A DNA stretch of 64,000 bases from Candidatus Bacteroides pullicola (GTDB lineage: Bacteria > Bacteroidota > Bacteroidia > Bacteroidales > Bacteroidaceae), in the NCBI GenBank assembly GCA_019115825.1, contig DXCV01000056.1, forward strand, positions 1 through 64,000, read 5' to 3'. The notes beneath the pieces are model-generated. The model was not told where the DNA came from and searched no databases. It was given only the letters and a program-made list of their open reading frames with translations. Within the stretch, counting starts at the first letter, position 1, and each line of letters begins with the position of its first letter. Shown in pieces: positions 26,627 through 36,451 of the stretch. The translations under genes were made by a program, and so were the position numbers.

Positions 26627-27850
26627 ATGAAGAAACAACTTTTTGGCGGCCTGTGCATTGCCGCACTTATGTCCGCCTGCACGTCGCAGGTGCCGGACAA
26701 TGAATACCTGATAGTTGGAGAATTGGCAGGTGTGCCAGACAGCACGGTCATAAGCCTTTATCAAGACAATGACGGTTTGCTGGAAATGTTGCAAAGCGAT
26801 ACGGTCATGGATGGGCGTTTTCTTTTCAGCGACACCCTCTCTGTGGCCCGCAATTTCTTTTTGATGAGCAATGCTTCGGGTTTTTCTTCCGCATATCTGG
26901 AAGTGTGGGTGGCTCCCGGCGAGCGTGTGCATGTGACAGGGCATGACAAATTGATTAACCTGTGGGAGGTTCAAAGCAATGTGCCCGAACAGGTAGAACT
27001 GAACGGCTTTACCAATTGTGCCCGCGACTTGCTGAGGCAGCAAGCATTGAATGACTTGCAACGCGACAGCCTCATGCAAATCCTGATGAACGGGCAGCAG
27101 GGTGGTTTGGATGGGAAGACTTTCCGGAAGCTGAACAGCCAAATGGACTCTCTGATGCGGCTCTTGTTTCAAGTGCAGTCTCAGATAAGTCAAAAGACCA
27201 TAGCATACATGCAGACAGCTCCTTTTTCCAGTCTGTGGCTGGACAAGCTGGAGCAACAGGCCCAGTTGGTGCACGGTGCTTCTGTATGTGATGATAGGCT
27301 CAGTGAACTGTTGAAGGATTTCAAGACATTGGAGCAGCCAGTGAAGAACCTGTATGCCGCTTTGCCCGACTCGGTGAAGCAGACTGCAGAAGCCCGGCGC
27401 ATCTATAATCTGCTTTATCCGCCCCGGTTGGTCAGTGTGGGCGACACCATGGCCGACGGTCCCCTTTATGATTCCGAGGGCAAGGAACACCGCCTGGCCG
27501 AGTTTAAGGGGAAGTATATCCTGCTGGACTTCTGGAGCCGGGGATGTGGACCCTGCCTGGCGTCTATTCCCGAGTTGGAGAAGATAAGCGACACCTACGC
27601 CGACCGCCTGGTTGTGGTCAGCATCTCGTCCGATTCGGAGACCGCGTGGAAAGAGTTCCTGAAGGAGAAAGGTCTGAAGGGACATCAATGGAACGAGTTG
27701 CGCAACGATGGCGGCGGACTGGCAGCTGCCTATAAGGTACAGGGCATCCCGCATTACGTCCTCATTGCTCCCGACGGGAAAGTGGCGGCTATGTGGAGTG
27801 GTTATGGTGAAGGCAGTCTTGAACGGAAACTTAAGGAAAGCTTGCGGTGA
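26627..27850 (+). CDS. TlpA-like thioredoxin-fold lipoprotein (paralog 1)
   Basis: 407 aa. Lipoprotein signal with lipid Cys in LMSACTSQV, a DUF4369-like N-terminal domain (about 25-130), a middle helical region and a C-terminal thioredoxin domain with active site RGCGPCLAS and cis-Pro in GIPHYVLI. Likely a periplasmic thiol-disulfide oxidoreductase. In-frame ATGs upstream at 26591 and 26597 are possible, but the second paralog starts at the equivalent of 26627. A diverged second copy follows at 28028. Confidence 0.88.
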   Translation: MKKQLFGGLCIAALMSACTSQVPDNEYLIVGELAGVPDSTVISLYQDNDGLLEMLQSDTVMDGRFLFSDTLSVARNFFLMSNASGFSSAYLEVWVAPGERVHVTGHDKLINLWEVQSNVPEQVELNGFTNCARDLLRQQALNDLQRDSLMQILMNGQQGGLDGKTFRKLNSQMDSLMRLLFQVQSQISQKTIAYMQTAPFSSLWLDKLEQQAQLVHGASVCDDRLSELLKDFKTLEQPVKNLYAALPDSVKQTAEARRIYNLLYPPRLVSVGDTMADGPLYDSEGKEHRLAEFKGKYILLDFWSRGCGPCLASIPELEKISDTYADRLVVVSISSDSETAWKEFLKEKGLKGHQWNELRNDGGGLAAAYKVQGIPHYVLIAPDGKVAAMWSGYGEGSLERKLKESLR

Positions 27851-27916
27851 TAAGTAGATGCTCAATATTAGTTTATAGCATCAAGAAGCGAAGGGTAGTA
27901 TCTGCCTTGATATAGA

Positions 27917-27931
27917 AAAGGTGCCACCTTT
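27917..27931. repeat. Single AAAGGTGCCACCTTT palindrome
   Basis: One copy of the 15-bp core seen three times at 20101-20159, with TATAGA preceding it as in the third unit there. It lies in the 177-base gap between the two TlpA-like genes; I see nothing else in that gap. Confidence 0.85.
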
Positions 27932-28027
27932 GCCTCACGTAGTCGCTATAGAAACCTAAACATACCACTCAGAAGCCTCTGAAATACTATAAACTAAATA
28001 TGAATAACTACTTAATATTATAAGCAG

Positions 28028-29233
28028 ATGAAGAAACAACTTTTCGGCGGCTTGTGCATTGCCGCACTTATGTCCGCCTGCACGCCGCAGGTACCGGACA
28101 ACGAATACCGTATAGAAGGCACGTTGACGGGTGTGCCGGACGGCGTGGTGATAGACCTTTATAAGAATGAGGGGAATTTGGGTATACGCCTGCAACGGGA
28201 TACCTTGCGGGATGGTAAATTTACGTTTCGGGACACGATTTCCTCCACGGAAAGGCGGGTGATTTTGGTAGTTGAGAAGGATTATCCGCTTCAAATGCTT
28301 GATGTATGGGTTGCGCCCGGACAGCGGGTGGACATCGTCGGCAAGGACAAGTTCTATCCGTTGTGGGACGTGGAGAGCGACATCCCGGAGCAACGGGAAG
28401 AGAACCGTTTCAAGGCCTGTGCCAGCGATGTGCTCCGGCATTGGCTGGAGTATAATATTGTGGAATATGCCTTGATCAGCGAAGCAGACAGCATTCGGCA
28501 GACCGGCGACAACGCTTCGTTCAGGCAGGCGTGGGCTAAGGTCGATTCTGTGCGCCGCCTGTCGCGCCCCTTGGAAGTCGAACGGGCAAAACGGGAAGTG
28601 GAATGCCTGCGGACTGCCCCCTTGTCGCCCGTATGGATGAACCGTCTGCGCAACAATGCCGAACTGGTTCAGATTGCCCGTCAAATGGAAGATTTTGCCC
28701 CATTTGCCGTTTTGGGCGAGCCTTTGCAGGAGATTTTCACGGCCTTGCCGGACTCTGTCAGGCAGTCGGCCGATGGCAAAGCCATTTATGGCATGTTGTT
28801 CCCGCAGAAAAGTGTGGGCGTGGGCGACGAGATGGCGGATGCCATCCTGTATGACACGGATGGCAACGAGCATCGCCTGGCCGAATTCAAGGGCAAATAC
28901 ATCTTGCTGGACTTCTGGGAGCAGGGCTGCGTCCCGTGCATGGAATCCCTGCCGGAGCTGGAGGAAGTGGGTGACGCGTATGCCGGCCGCCTGGCCATCG
29001 TCAGCGTCAGCATTGACCCCGAAGACTGGTGGAAGAAGTTTGTCCGCGAGAAAGGGCTGAAGGGGAACCAATGGAACGAATTGCGCGAACGAGGGGGAAC
29101 CTTGGCTGCCGCTTATGGCGTCATTGTCTTCCCTTATTATGTGTTGATAGCCCCCGACGGAAAGGTGCAGGACATCTGGACCGGCTATACCAAAGGGAGG
29201 CTGAAGAAGAAACTGAAAGAGAATCTGAAATGA
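28028..29233 (+). CDS. TlpA-like thioredoxin-fold lipoprotein (paralog 2)
   Basis: 401 aa with the same plan as paralog 1: lipid Cys in [12 protein letters not shown]4369-like domain, helical middle, and thioredoxin domain with CVPC (QGCVPCMES) and cis-Pro in VFPYYVLI. The CxxC differs from CGPC, which suggests a different redox potential or partner. It is a tandem duplicate whose first ~90 bases are nearly identical to paralog 1 while the middle has diverged strongly. Its stop overlaps the dinD start (ATGA). Confidence 0.88.
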   Translation: MKKQLFGGLCIAALMSACTPQVPDNEYRIEGTLTGVPDGVVIDLYKNEGNLGIRLQRDTLRDGKFTFRDTISSTERRVILVVEKDYPLQMLDVWVAPGQRVDIVGKDKFYPLWDVESDIPEQREENRFKACASDVLRHWLEYNIVEYALISEADSIRQTGDNASFRQAWAKVDSVRRLSRPLEVERAKREVECLRTAPLSPVWMNRLRNNAELVQIARQMEDFAPFAVLGEPLQEIFTALPDSVRQSADGKAIYGMLFPQKSVGVGDEMADAILYDTDGNEHRLAEFKGKYILLDFWEQGCVPCMESLPELEEVGDAYAGRLAIVSVSIDPEDWWKKFVREKGLKGNQWNELRERGGTLAAAYGVIVFPYYVLIAPDGKVQDIWTGYTKGRLKKKLKENLK

Positions 29234-30069
29234 AAGCAGAAGAAATCATAGAACTGTTCCGTCAGTTCGAAGCCATCGCCAATGAATACGAGGGGGTGGA
29301 ATGTTGGAGTGCCAGAGAATTGTGCACTTTGTTAGGATACTCTAAATGGGAGAAGTTTTGTAATGTGTTGGATAAGGCAAAAGAGGCTTGTGAGAATGCA
29401 GGAGAAAATCCAGCGAATCATTTTCCCCGCGTGGGGAAAATGATAGACCTGGCCAAAGGTGCTCAGCGTGAGATAGATGACTATATGCTGACGCGCTATG
29501 CCTGCTATCTGGTAGCACAAAACGGAGACCCGCGCAAGCCGCAAGTGGCATTTGCACAGAACTATTTTGCCGTGCAGACGCGACGTGCAGAGTTGGTACA
29601 GCAACGGATATTAGACTATGAGCGGGTGGTGGCTCGCAATAAGTTGGCCGATACGGAAAGCCGTCTTTCCGGCATATTGTATGAACGGGGCGTAGACAGC
29701 AAGGGCTTTGCCATCATTCGTTCCAAGGGAGACAAAGCATTGTTCCACCTGGATACGGCGTTGCTGAAGCGTAAATTGGGGGCACCTGCGGGGCGTCCTT
29801 TGGCAGACTTCCTGCCTACCATCAGTATTAAGGCTAAGGATTTCGCAGCCGAAATGACTTCCGTGAACGTGCAGCAGAAGAATTTGCACGGACAAGAGCA
29901 GATTGGGCGTGAGCATGTGGACAACAATGCGGCGGTGAGGAATATGCTTCTTCAACGTGGGATTGTGCCCGAACAATTGCCGGTGGGAGAGGACGTGAAG
30001 AAGGTGGAGCGGCGGCTGAAGGCAGAAGAGAAGTCTTTGATTCAAAAGCAGACAAAAAAGAAACCGTAA
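29230..30069 (+). CDS. dinD: DNA damage-inducible protein D (DinD)
   Basis: 279 aa cytosolic protein. The start [20 protein letters not shown], then [18 protein letters not shown], is the N-terminal BRO-like region of DinD; the C-terminal half ([20 protein letters not shown], then [20 protein letters not shown]) also matches the family. E. coli DinD is SOS-induced and inhibits RecA filament functions; the same role here is inference. I see no obvious LexA site upstream. Its start overlaps the thioredoxin lipoprotein stop by ATGA, and dacB begins 11 bases downstream. Confidence 0.9.
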   Translation: MKAEEIIELFRQFEAIANEYEGVECWSARELCTLLGYSKWEKFCNVLDKAKEACENAGENPANHFPRVGKMIDLAKGAQREIDDYMLTRYACYLVAQNGDPRKPQVAFAQNYFAVQTRRAELVQQRILDYERVVARNKLADTESRLSGILYERGVDSKGFAIIRSKGDKALFHLDTALLKRKLGAPAGRPLADFLPTISIKAKDFAAEMTSVNVQQKNLHGQEQIGREHVDNNAAVRNMLLQRGIVPEQLPVGEDVKKVERRLKAEEKSLIQKQTKKKP

Positions 30070-30080
30070 GCCGTACTGAA

Positions 30081-31511
30081 ATGAAGAAAAAGACATTGTT
30101 TTTCTTGTTGGGATGCCTCTCTTATTCCCTTTTGTCTGCCCAGACCTCGGGCGACAGCCTGCTTGCCGCCCGGCTCGATTCCCTGATAGAACATCAGTTG
30201 CCCAAAGGCTCCAACGTGGGCTTGTCTGTCTATGACCTCACGGCAAACCGGATGCTCTACGAATATCAAGCCGACCTATTGTCCCGTCCCGCCTCCACGA
30301 TGAAGCTGGTGACGGCCATCACGGCCCTTGCCCAACCGGAGTTTGACGAACCCTTCCGCACTGAGGTATGGTACAGGGGCTGGGTAGAGGCCGACACCCT
30401 GCACGGCGACCTGTACATGGTGGGCGGTTTCGACCCGGAGTTCGATGAGGAAGACCTCGATTCGCTGGTCAGTGCCGCGGCGCGGGCGCCTTTCTCGGTG
30501 ATTAAGGGACATATATACGGCGACGTGTCCATGAAAGACTCCCTCTATTGGGGCAGCGGCTGGCTGTGGGACGATAATCCCTCCTCCTTCCAGCCCTATC
30601 TGTCGCCGCTGATGCTGGAGAAAGGCGTGGTGCGCGTCACGGTCAGCCCCACCCTGGCGGGTGATACGGCTGAGGTCAGCGTCAGCCCTGCTTCCTCTTA
30701 TTATACGGTGAACAATAGCGCCCTGACCCGTATGCCCTCGGCCGGCGACCTCCGCGTGACGCGCCGCTGGATGGAGAACAGCAACGAAATCCTGGTCTCG
30801 GGCAATGTGACCAAGCGGCAGACGCGCACCCTCAACCTCTATTCGTCGCAGGACTTCTTCATGCACACCTTTGCCGAACGCTTGCGGGCCGCGGGCGTCC
30901 GGTGCCTGGCGGACAGCCTCTATGCCTTCGGCGAACTGACGCGCGACAGCCTCGCCACGCTGCTGGCCGTGCACGAGACTTCTGCCCAGCGCGTCTTGGA
31001 CGAGATGCTGAAGGAGAGCGACAACCTCAACGCCGAGGCTGTGTTCTACCGTCTGGGTGCCCACCATACAGGCAGCAAGCATATCCGCGCCCGCGATGCG
31101 CAGAAGGCCGTGCGGAAGCTCATCGGCGACTTGGGACTGAATGCGTTGGACTATCGCTTGGCGGACGGTTGCGGCCTGTCGCACTACGACTACATCTCGC
31201 CCGAACTGCTGGTGACTTTCCTGCGCTACGCCTACGGACATACAGACATCTTCCGCAAGCTCTACAAGGCTCTGCCCGTCGGCGGCGTGGACGGCACGCT
31301 GAAGCACCGGATGCGCCGCGGCACGCCCGCCTATCGCCGGGTATTTGCCAAGACGGGCTCTTATACGGGCATCAACTGCCTGGCGGGATACTTGCAGACG
31401 GAGCAGGGGCATTGGGTGGCCTTCGCCATCATGAACCAGAATGTGTTGTCCGGACGGAAGGCGCGGGCGTTTCAGGACAAGGTGTGTGGGGAAATCATAC
31501 ATCGTGATTAG
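30081..31511 (+). CDS. dacB: D-alanyl-D-alanine carboxypeptidase/endopeptidase (PBP4-type, S13)
   Basis: Periplasmic peptidoglycan hydrolase of 476 aa that trims or cleaves D-Ala cross-links. Signal peptide (about 20 residues), catalytic SxxK at Ser72-Lys75 (PASTMKLVTA), SxN in KESDNLNAEA, and KTG in FAKTGSYTGI. The large insertion between SxxK and SxN is typical of PBP4. It is the last gene of the run that begins with the TlpA-like genes; the combination with dinD suggests co-transcription without an evident common pathway. Confidence 0.93.
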   Translation: MKKKTLFFLLGCLSYSLLSAQTSGDSLLAARLDSLIEHQLPKGSNVGLSVYDLTANRMLYEYQADLLSRPASTMKLVTAITALAQPEFDEPFRTEVWYRGWVEADTLHGDLYMVGGFDPEFDEEDLDSLVSAAARAPFSVIKGHIYGDVSMKDSLYWGSGWLWDDNPSSFQPYLSPLMLEKGVVRVTVSPTLAGDTAEVSVSPASSYYTVNNSALTRMPSAGDLRVTRRWMENSNEILVSGNVTKRQTRTLNLYSSQDFFMHTFAERLRAAGVRCLADSLYAFGELTRDSLATLLAVHETSAQRVLDEMLKESDNLNAEAVFYRLGAHHTGSKHIRARDAQKAVRKLIGDLGLNALDYRLADGCGLSHYDYISPELLVTFLRYAYGHTDIFRKLYKALPVGGVDGTLKHRMRRGTPAYRRVFAKTGSYTGINCLAGYLQTEQGHWVAFAIMNQNVLSGRKARAFQDKVCGEIIHRD

Positions 31512-31553
31512 TGTCAAGTCATATCCCGCAAGCTACATTACTCTTATCAAACC

Positions 31554-31632
31554 ACTATTTCTCCAATTCATGAGAGTGGGGAAATAGTGGAGAGATAGTG
31601 GAGAGGAAGTGGAGGGGTAGTGGGGAATGGTG
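31554..31632 (+). repeat. Hairpin plus 11-mer array element, copy A
   Basis: A hairpin whose arms CCACTATTTC and GAAATAGTGG flank a TCATGA centre (about 31555-31590), followed by 11-bp units at 31578, 31589, 31600, 31611 and 31622 of the form GGAGAGNTAGT. It lies between convergent dacB and the GH84 gene; the rest of 31512-31714 shows no gene. Copies B and C are at 42732 and 60075. Confidence 0.9.
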
Positions 31633-31714
31633 AAGGAAAACAGCAGAGGCACAAAGCGCAACGGGAAAAATTCCGTGCCTTTGTGCCTCCGTATTTCAAA
31701 TGGATAGGGATGAC

Positions 31715-34267
31715 TTACTTCGCGATAATCTCAAAGATTTCTACCGTGCCGTCCAGTTGCATCTTGACGGTTCCTTCGGCCACTTCCACTTGGGCGAAAG
31801 GAGCGTCGAGCGTCGTTTCAGCCAATACCTTGCCGTCCTTGTCCAACTGCTTCAGCGTGACGCCGGCGGCGGGCTGGTTCATCAGCAGCGTGTAGCTCTT
31901 GGTGCCGGGCACTACTTCGAAGGCCAGCGAGCCTGCGTTGGCGTACGTCGTAGCCAGGCGCTTGTCGAAAGCATAGAGGGCTTTCTGGGCATCGGCAGCT
32001 TCGATGGCAAAGCCGATGTTGTCCAGACGCAGCGGGTTGACGTCGAAGGTGCGCACAGCGGCATAGTTCTGCTTCTTGGAGTCGAGGCGCTGCAGACGCA
32101 CGTAGCGTGCCTTCACGGGTTCGCCTTTCCAGTCGATGATGTATTGCTTCTGCATGTCGTCTATCAAGGTGGTCCAGTTCTCGCCGTCGGCCGAGTATTG
32201 CAGGGCCACGTGGTCAAAGTAGTCCACGTCGTCCACCGAGTTGCGGCCTTGCAGGATATGGATTTCTTTCACGTCGATGACGCTGCCCAAGTCTGTGCCA
32301 ATCCAAGAATCCTTTCTTTGGCTTACGCCCGAGGTGTAGAATGTGGTGGAGTCGTTGTCGAACATCAGTTTGGTGAGCGTGGTGCTTGAATTGCGGAAAG
32401 AGCCTACGCCTTTGTACATCTGCGGTTTGTGTCCAACCATCTTGATGAGGAATCCGTCGCCCATGTCGTCCATGATGTTGTCATAGAAGGGTTGCAGCTT
32501 CATCGTGCCCGATTTGTGTGCCTCGTAGGCGGCGCGTTCTTCCGGCGTCATGAGGTTCTGCACGTATTGGGTCCAGAATTTGGCATCGTCCTTGCCGTCG
32601 CGGTAGATACGGCCCAGTTCGATGGCGCGTTTGCCGCGGATGCCCAGCTTGTTGAACTCCGTCAGCCAGGGCTTCAGTTCCTTCAGCAATCCTGCATTGG
32701 TGCAACCTTGCTCAATGGCGGCGGGAGCTTTCTCCACGCGGTCGAACTCATTCCACAGTTCTTGTGCTGCTGCGTCGTTCCAGTCGGCCAGACGGAATGT
32801 GGTGGTTTCCCACGATTCGTCGCGGCGGTAGCCCGTCTCCGTGTCGCCGGAGTGGATGGCAAAGGTGCGGTAGGCTTCCTTGGCTTTCGGCATCAGGTTC
32901 TCCAAGCCGCGCTCCCAGTTGTCCATAGCGTTGTAGGCTTTGATGTTCCAGGCATAGTCGGCCACACCGTAGAGGGCCAGCTTCGAGGCTTCGCCATATT
33001 CCATCGGGTTGCTCACCAGTCCGCAGAGGTCTTTCTCCGTCAGCGAGGTATCTACGCCGTAGGTCGGTCCTTGCAATACGTATTGGCGGGCATAGTCCGT
33101 CACGGGGAAGTTCCACCAGTAGTAGCCCGGACGCTTGATGCGGCTGTTCAGCCAGTCCATGGTTTCCTTCGTCAGGTCGCTGCATACCACGTCACCCGTG
33201 TAGAAAATCTTGATGGACGGGTCCAGCGTGCGGCCAAAGATGGCCAAACTGCCCCTTTCAGTCGGATTGGCCCAGAGGCGGGAGTAGTCCGTGGGGCACA
33301 TGGTGAGCGATTCTACGTCGCCTTTGGCTTGTACAAATTCTTTGGTCAGGCGGTTCAGCAATTCCGTCTGTTTCACGGGGTTGGTGCCTTCGCCTTCGAT
33401 GTCGTCAAAGTAAATGGCAAACGAGCGTACGCCCAGGTCATACATCAGATTGAACTTGTTCACCAAGTTTTGATAGTCTTCTTCGTTCCATTTGATGTCT
33501 TTTCCCGGATGGATGGCCCACACAAAGTCCACATAGTTGCGCTTGCAGGCTTGGATAAGCTCGCTGATTTGTTTGGCTTCGTCCTCCGGATAAGGCAGGC
33601 GCCAATTGGGACTGCTGTGGTAGGGGTCATCCTTCGGTCCGTATTGGTAAGTGTTCATCTTGTTCTTGCCATAGAAGTCGATGAGAGACAGACGCACCTG
33701 GTGCGACCAAGGCGTGCCGTAGAATCCTTCCACTACGCCGCGGTTGGGCAGGTCGGGCCAGTCGGCAATCGTCAGCACAGGCAATTCTGTGCGGTTGTCT
33801 CCAGCCGGTGTCTGAAGCAGTTGGCGCAAAGTCTGTATGCCGTAGAATGCACCACGTTCGTCATAACCGATGATGGTGATTTGCTTGGCGTCAATGGTCA
33901 GCGTATAGGCTCCCGATACCGGCTTGACTCCTTCTTTCTCAGCTTTCTTGGCGTTCACGTCGATGGTTACTTTCACGCCTTCTTTGGCAGCAGGCAGGAA
34001 GCTGAGGGCGTCGGCAAACAGTTTTTTCTTGTCTTTCACGGCAAATCCGTTGCTGCAGTTCAGTTTTGCGCCTTCATTGACTTCCATGGCGTGCGGCGTC
34101 GGATTGATGACGATACCCTTGTGGTCTACTTTGTGTCCCGGTATCACCGTGACAATCTGTTTCTCCGAGCGCTGAGAGGAGAGGTCGAAACCTGAATCCT
34201 GCGCGGCCAGGTTGCCGCATACCAGCGTTGTGGCCAAGTAGGCGGCGAGTGATTTTACATACTTCAT
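31715..34267 (-). CDS. GH84 beta-N-acetylglucosaminidase (O-GlcNAcase-like), secreted
   Basis: 850 aa. Signal peptide (about 22 residues), GH20b-like N-terminal domain (about 45-160), GH84 catalytic barrel starting NRGVVEGFYGTPWSHQ with the catalytic Asp pair near 288-289 (FAIYFDDIEGEG), a helical spacer, then a discoidin-like F5/8 C domain (about 620-745). This is the layout of the characterised Bacteroides thetaiotaomicron O-GlcNAcase. The natural role is probably removal of GlcNAc from host glycans in the periplasm. It starts 25 bases after the CoA-transferase stop on the same strand, so co-transcription is likely. Confidence 0.95.
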   Translation of the reverse strand: MKYVKSLAAYLATTLVCGNLAAQDSGFDLSSQRSEKQIVTVIPGHKVDHKGIVINPTPHAMEVNEGAKLNCSNGFAVKDKKKLFADALSFLPAAKEGVKVTIDVNAKKAEKEGVKPVSGAYTLTIDAKQITIIGYDERGAFYGIQTLRQLLQTPAGDNRTELPVLTIADWPDLPNRGVVEGFYGTPWSHQVRLSLIDFYGKNKMNTYQYGPKDDPYHSSPNWRLPYPEDEAKQISELIQACKRNYVDFVWAIHPGKDIKWNEEDYQNLVNKFNLMYDLGVRSFAIYFDDIEGEGTNPVKQTELLNRLTKEFVQAKGDVESLTMCPTDYSRLWANPTERGSLAIFGRTLDPSIKIFYTGDVVCSDLTKETMDWLNSRIKRPGYYWWNFPVTDYARQYVLQGPTYGVDTSLTEKDLCGLVSNPMEYGEASKLALYGVADYAWNIKAYNAMDNWERGLENLMPKAKEAYRTFAIHSGDTETGYRRDESWETTTFRLADWNDAAAQELWNEFDRVEKAPAAIEQGCTNAGLLKELKPWLTEFNKLGIRGKRAIELGRIYRDGKDDAKFWTQYVQNLMTPEERAAYEAHKSGTMKLQPFYDNIMDDMGDGFLIKMVGHKPQMYKGVGSFRNSSTTLTKLMFDNDSTTFYTSGVSQRKDSWIGTDLGSVIDVKEIHILQGRNSVDDVDYFDHVALQYSADGENWTTLIDDMQKQYIIDWKGEPVKARYVRLQRLDSKKQNYAAVRTFDVNPLRLDNIGFAIEAADAQKALYAFDKRLATTYANAGSLAFEVVPGTKSYTLLMNQPAAGVTLKQLDKDGKVLAETTLDAPFAQVEVAEGTVKMQLDGTVEIFEIIAK

Positions 34268-34292
34268 AGCTTTTTGATTTTAAGTAAGTGAT

Positions 34293-35789
34293 TTATTTAT
34301 ATTGTGACCAATCTGTATTTCGCATGTCGCCGCTCTTGGCCAGTTCGGCGTGCATGCCCAGTGCGGCGCAGACGGAGTGGGGCGTTTGTGCCTTGCCGTC
34401 CGTCAGCTTCAGGTAGTCCCACAGGAGGTTCTTGTAGTCGGGATGCGCGCAGTTCTCGATGATGGCTTGGGCACGTTCCTTGGGACTCTTGCCGCGGAGG
34501 TCGGCCACGCCTTGCTCGGTGACGATGACGTTGACGCTGTGCTCCGTGTGGTCGTGGTGCGACACCATGGGGACGATGGCGCTGATTTTGCCTTCCTTGG
34601 CTACGGACGGACAGGTGAAGATGGAGATGTAGGCGTTGCGCGTGAAGTCGCCGCTGCCGCCGATGCCGTTCATCATCTTCGTGCCGCCGATGTGCGTGGA
34701 GTTCACGTTTCCGTAGATGTCTGCCTCGATGGCCGTGTTGATGGAGATGATGCCCAAGCGGCGCACCACTTCGGGGCTGTTGGAGATTTCGGACGGGCGC
34801 AATACCAGCTTGTCGCGGAAGAAGTCCATGTCGTCGTAGATGCCTTGCAGGCAGTCGTTGGTGACGGTCAGCGAGCAGGCACTGCCAAACTTGATGCGTC
34901 CCTCGCGGATAAGTCCGATGACCGAATTCTGGATGACCTCGGTGTACATCTCGAAGGGCGGGATGGTCTTCTCGTGTCCCAAGGCGCTGAGCACGGCATT
35001 GGCGATGTTGCCTACGCCCGATTGCAAGGGCAGGAAGGTGGACGGGATGATGCCCCGCTTCATGTCAGATACCAGGAAGTCTGCCACGTTTTGCCCGATT
35101 TTGTCCGTCAGCGGGTCGCCGGCGGCAAACGAGCGGGCTTCGTCGGGCCAGTTGGTCTCCACCACGCCGATGATTTTCTTCGGATCTACCTGGATGTAGG
35201 TGGTGCCGATGCGGTCGCTGGGTTTGTAGATGGGAATCTCGCGGCGGTAGGGCGGGTCGAGGGGTTCGTACACGTCGTGCAGGCCCATGGCGGCCTTGCT
35301 GTGTGCGGCGTTCAACTCCACGATAATCTTGTCGGCCAGGCGGCAGACGGTGGGGGCGATGCCTCCGGCGGCGGTCAGGTAGATTTTGCCGTCCGGGGTC
35401 ACCTCGCAGGCTTCGATGATGGCCACGTCCACCTTGCCCATGAATCCGTAGCGCAGTTCTTGGGCCATTTGCGAGAGGTGGATGTCATTGTAGGCAATCT
35501 CGCCGTTGTTCACTGCCGTGCGGAAGTCCTTGTTCGTGGTGTAGGGAGCGCGGTAGCGGATAGCCTTGGCGCGGGACAGGACACCGTCGCACGAGTCGCC
35601 TGTGGACGCGCCCGTGAAGATGCCTATCTGGAAAGGACGACCAGCGGCGTGTTCTGCTTCTGCTATCTTGGCCAGTTCGGCCGTGACGGCCTTGGCCGTT
35701 CCTGCGGGAGTGAATCCACTCAAGCCGATGTTGAAACCGTGCTTGATGTGGCTGGCAGCTTCTGCTGCCGAAATGTAGTTCAGTGCCAT
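34293..35789 (-). CDS. Succinate/acetate CoA-transferase (acetyl-CoA hydrolase family)
   Basis: 498 aa, length typical of the Cat1/AarC class. Glycine-rich start SGFTPAGTAKAV, CoA-binding loops such as GIFTGASTGDSCDG and LQSGVGNIANAV, and the catalytic Glu region EMYTEVIQNSVI, where family members form a glutamyl-CoA intermediate. It transfers CoA between succinate and acetate or propionate, a step of the succinate-propionate fermentation of Bacteroidetes. Cytosolic. The exact acyl preference cannot be read. It follows a small membrane protein gene (45 bases) and precedes GH84. Confidence 0.92.
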   Translation of the reverse strand: MALNYISAAEAASHIKHGFNIGLSGFTPAGTAKAVTAELAKIAEAEHAAGRPFQIGIFTGASTGDSCDGVLSRAKAIRYRAPYTTNKDFRTAVNNGEIAYNDIHLSQMAQELRYGFMGKVDVAIIEACEVTPDGKIYLTAAGGIAPTVCRLADKIIVELNAAHSKAAMGLHDVYEPLDPPYRREIPIYKPSDRIGTTYIQVDPKKIIGVVETNWPDEARSFAAGDPLTDKIGQNVADFLVSDMKRGIIPSTFLPLQSGVGNIANAVLSALGHEKTIPPFEMYTEVIQNSVIGLIREGRIKFGSACSLTVTNDCLQGIYDDMDFFRDKLVLRPSEISNSPEVVRRLGIISINTAIEADIYGNVNSTHIGGTKMMNGIGGSGDFTRNAYISIFTCPSVAKEGKISAIVPMVSHHDHTEHSVNVIVTEQGVADLRGKSPKERAQAIIENCAHPDYKNLLWDYLKLTDGKAQTPHSVCAALGMHAELAKSGDMRNTDWSQYK

Positions 35790-35834
35790 AATGTCTTTTA
35801 TAGTGTTATATTTCTTTTGTAAAGGTTCTCTTTG

Positions 35835-36239
35835 TCAATACTTTCGGTTCAGTATCTCGCCCCAGATGATGGCGCGCCGTGCTTCCTCGGCGGAGCGGAT
35901 GTTGTAGTCAGAAGCATCGTTTTCAGTGTCCGGCGTCGCGACAGACGGGGAAGCAGCGGCAATGTTCTGCTTAGGCTTTGCTTTCGCGAAGGTTTGTGCG
36001 GCTTTCCGCTTGGCTTTGGGGCGGGGAGGCGCGGCAGGCTCGGGAGCCGGTTCTTCGGGGATGTAGCCATCATACGTCCGGTCTTTCGGTTCGTCGGGCA
36101 GGGGAGCGGAGGGGGCTTCGGGTTGCGGCATAAAGGGGGGCAGGGACGTCTGTTTCTTCTGCGCCTCTTTTTTGGCTTGCCGGATGAAAGCTACAACCAG
36201 CACACCAGCCACCAACAAAAACTTCAAGATGTCTTCCAT
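35835..36239 (-). CDS. Small conserved Bacteroides membrane protein, Pro/Lys-rich
   Basis: 134 aa, one N-terminal hydrophobic helix (about residues 5-18, LKFLLVAGVLVVAF), a long Pro/Ala/Glu/Lys-rich linker and a conserved C-terminal helix EEARRAIIWGEILNRKY. I know the C-terminal pattern from Bacteroidales hypotheticals but no function. Probably membrane-anchored with the tail in the cytosol. It is first in the unit with the CoA-transferase. Confidence 0.75.
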   Translation of the reverse strand: MEDILKFLLVAGVLVVAFIRQAKKEAQKKQTSLPPFMPQPEAPSAPLPDEPKDRTYDGYIPEEPAPEPAAPPRPKAKRKAAQTFAKAKPKQNIAAASPSVATPDTENDASDYNIRSAEEARRAIIWGEILNRKY

Positions 36240-36265
36240 AAACGTATGTGTTACTATTTTCCGCC

Positions 36266-36273
36266 CAAAGTTA
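36266..36273 (-). promoter_or_regulatory. -7 box of the small membrane protein/CoA-transferase/GH84 unit
   Basis: Minus-strand TAACTTTG matches TAnnTTTG, 26 bases before the ATG at 36239. No clear -33 box. Confidence 0.5.
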
Positions 36274-36369
36274 GGAAATTATCCGGTTAAATTAAAATTA
36301 GGAAACCAAAAATTGAACAGGGAAAGGAAGTATATTCGATAATCCGAACAAAGATACGATAAAGGCACG

Positions 36370-36447
36370 AAAAAAGGGCAGCTTCACAGCTCCCCTTAAT
36401 CTTTTTAACCTAAACCTTAACTATGAAAAAATCTAATGTTTCTTTCG
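36370..36447 (-). ncRNA. Candidate small RNA of about 75-80 nt
   Basis: A minus-strand transcript is predicted from a promoter (TTTG at 36483-36480, 20-bp gap, GATTTTTG at 36459-36452) to a terminator hairpin (36395-36376, GGG and AGCT arms with one mismatch) followed by six T at 36375-36370. No reading frame of note lies inside. It is separate from the YbjQ gene, whose stop is at 36533. Alternatively it is only the terminator of that gene. Confidence 0.45.
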
Positions 36448-36451
36448 ACTG

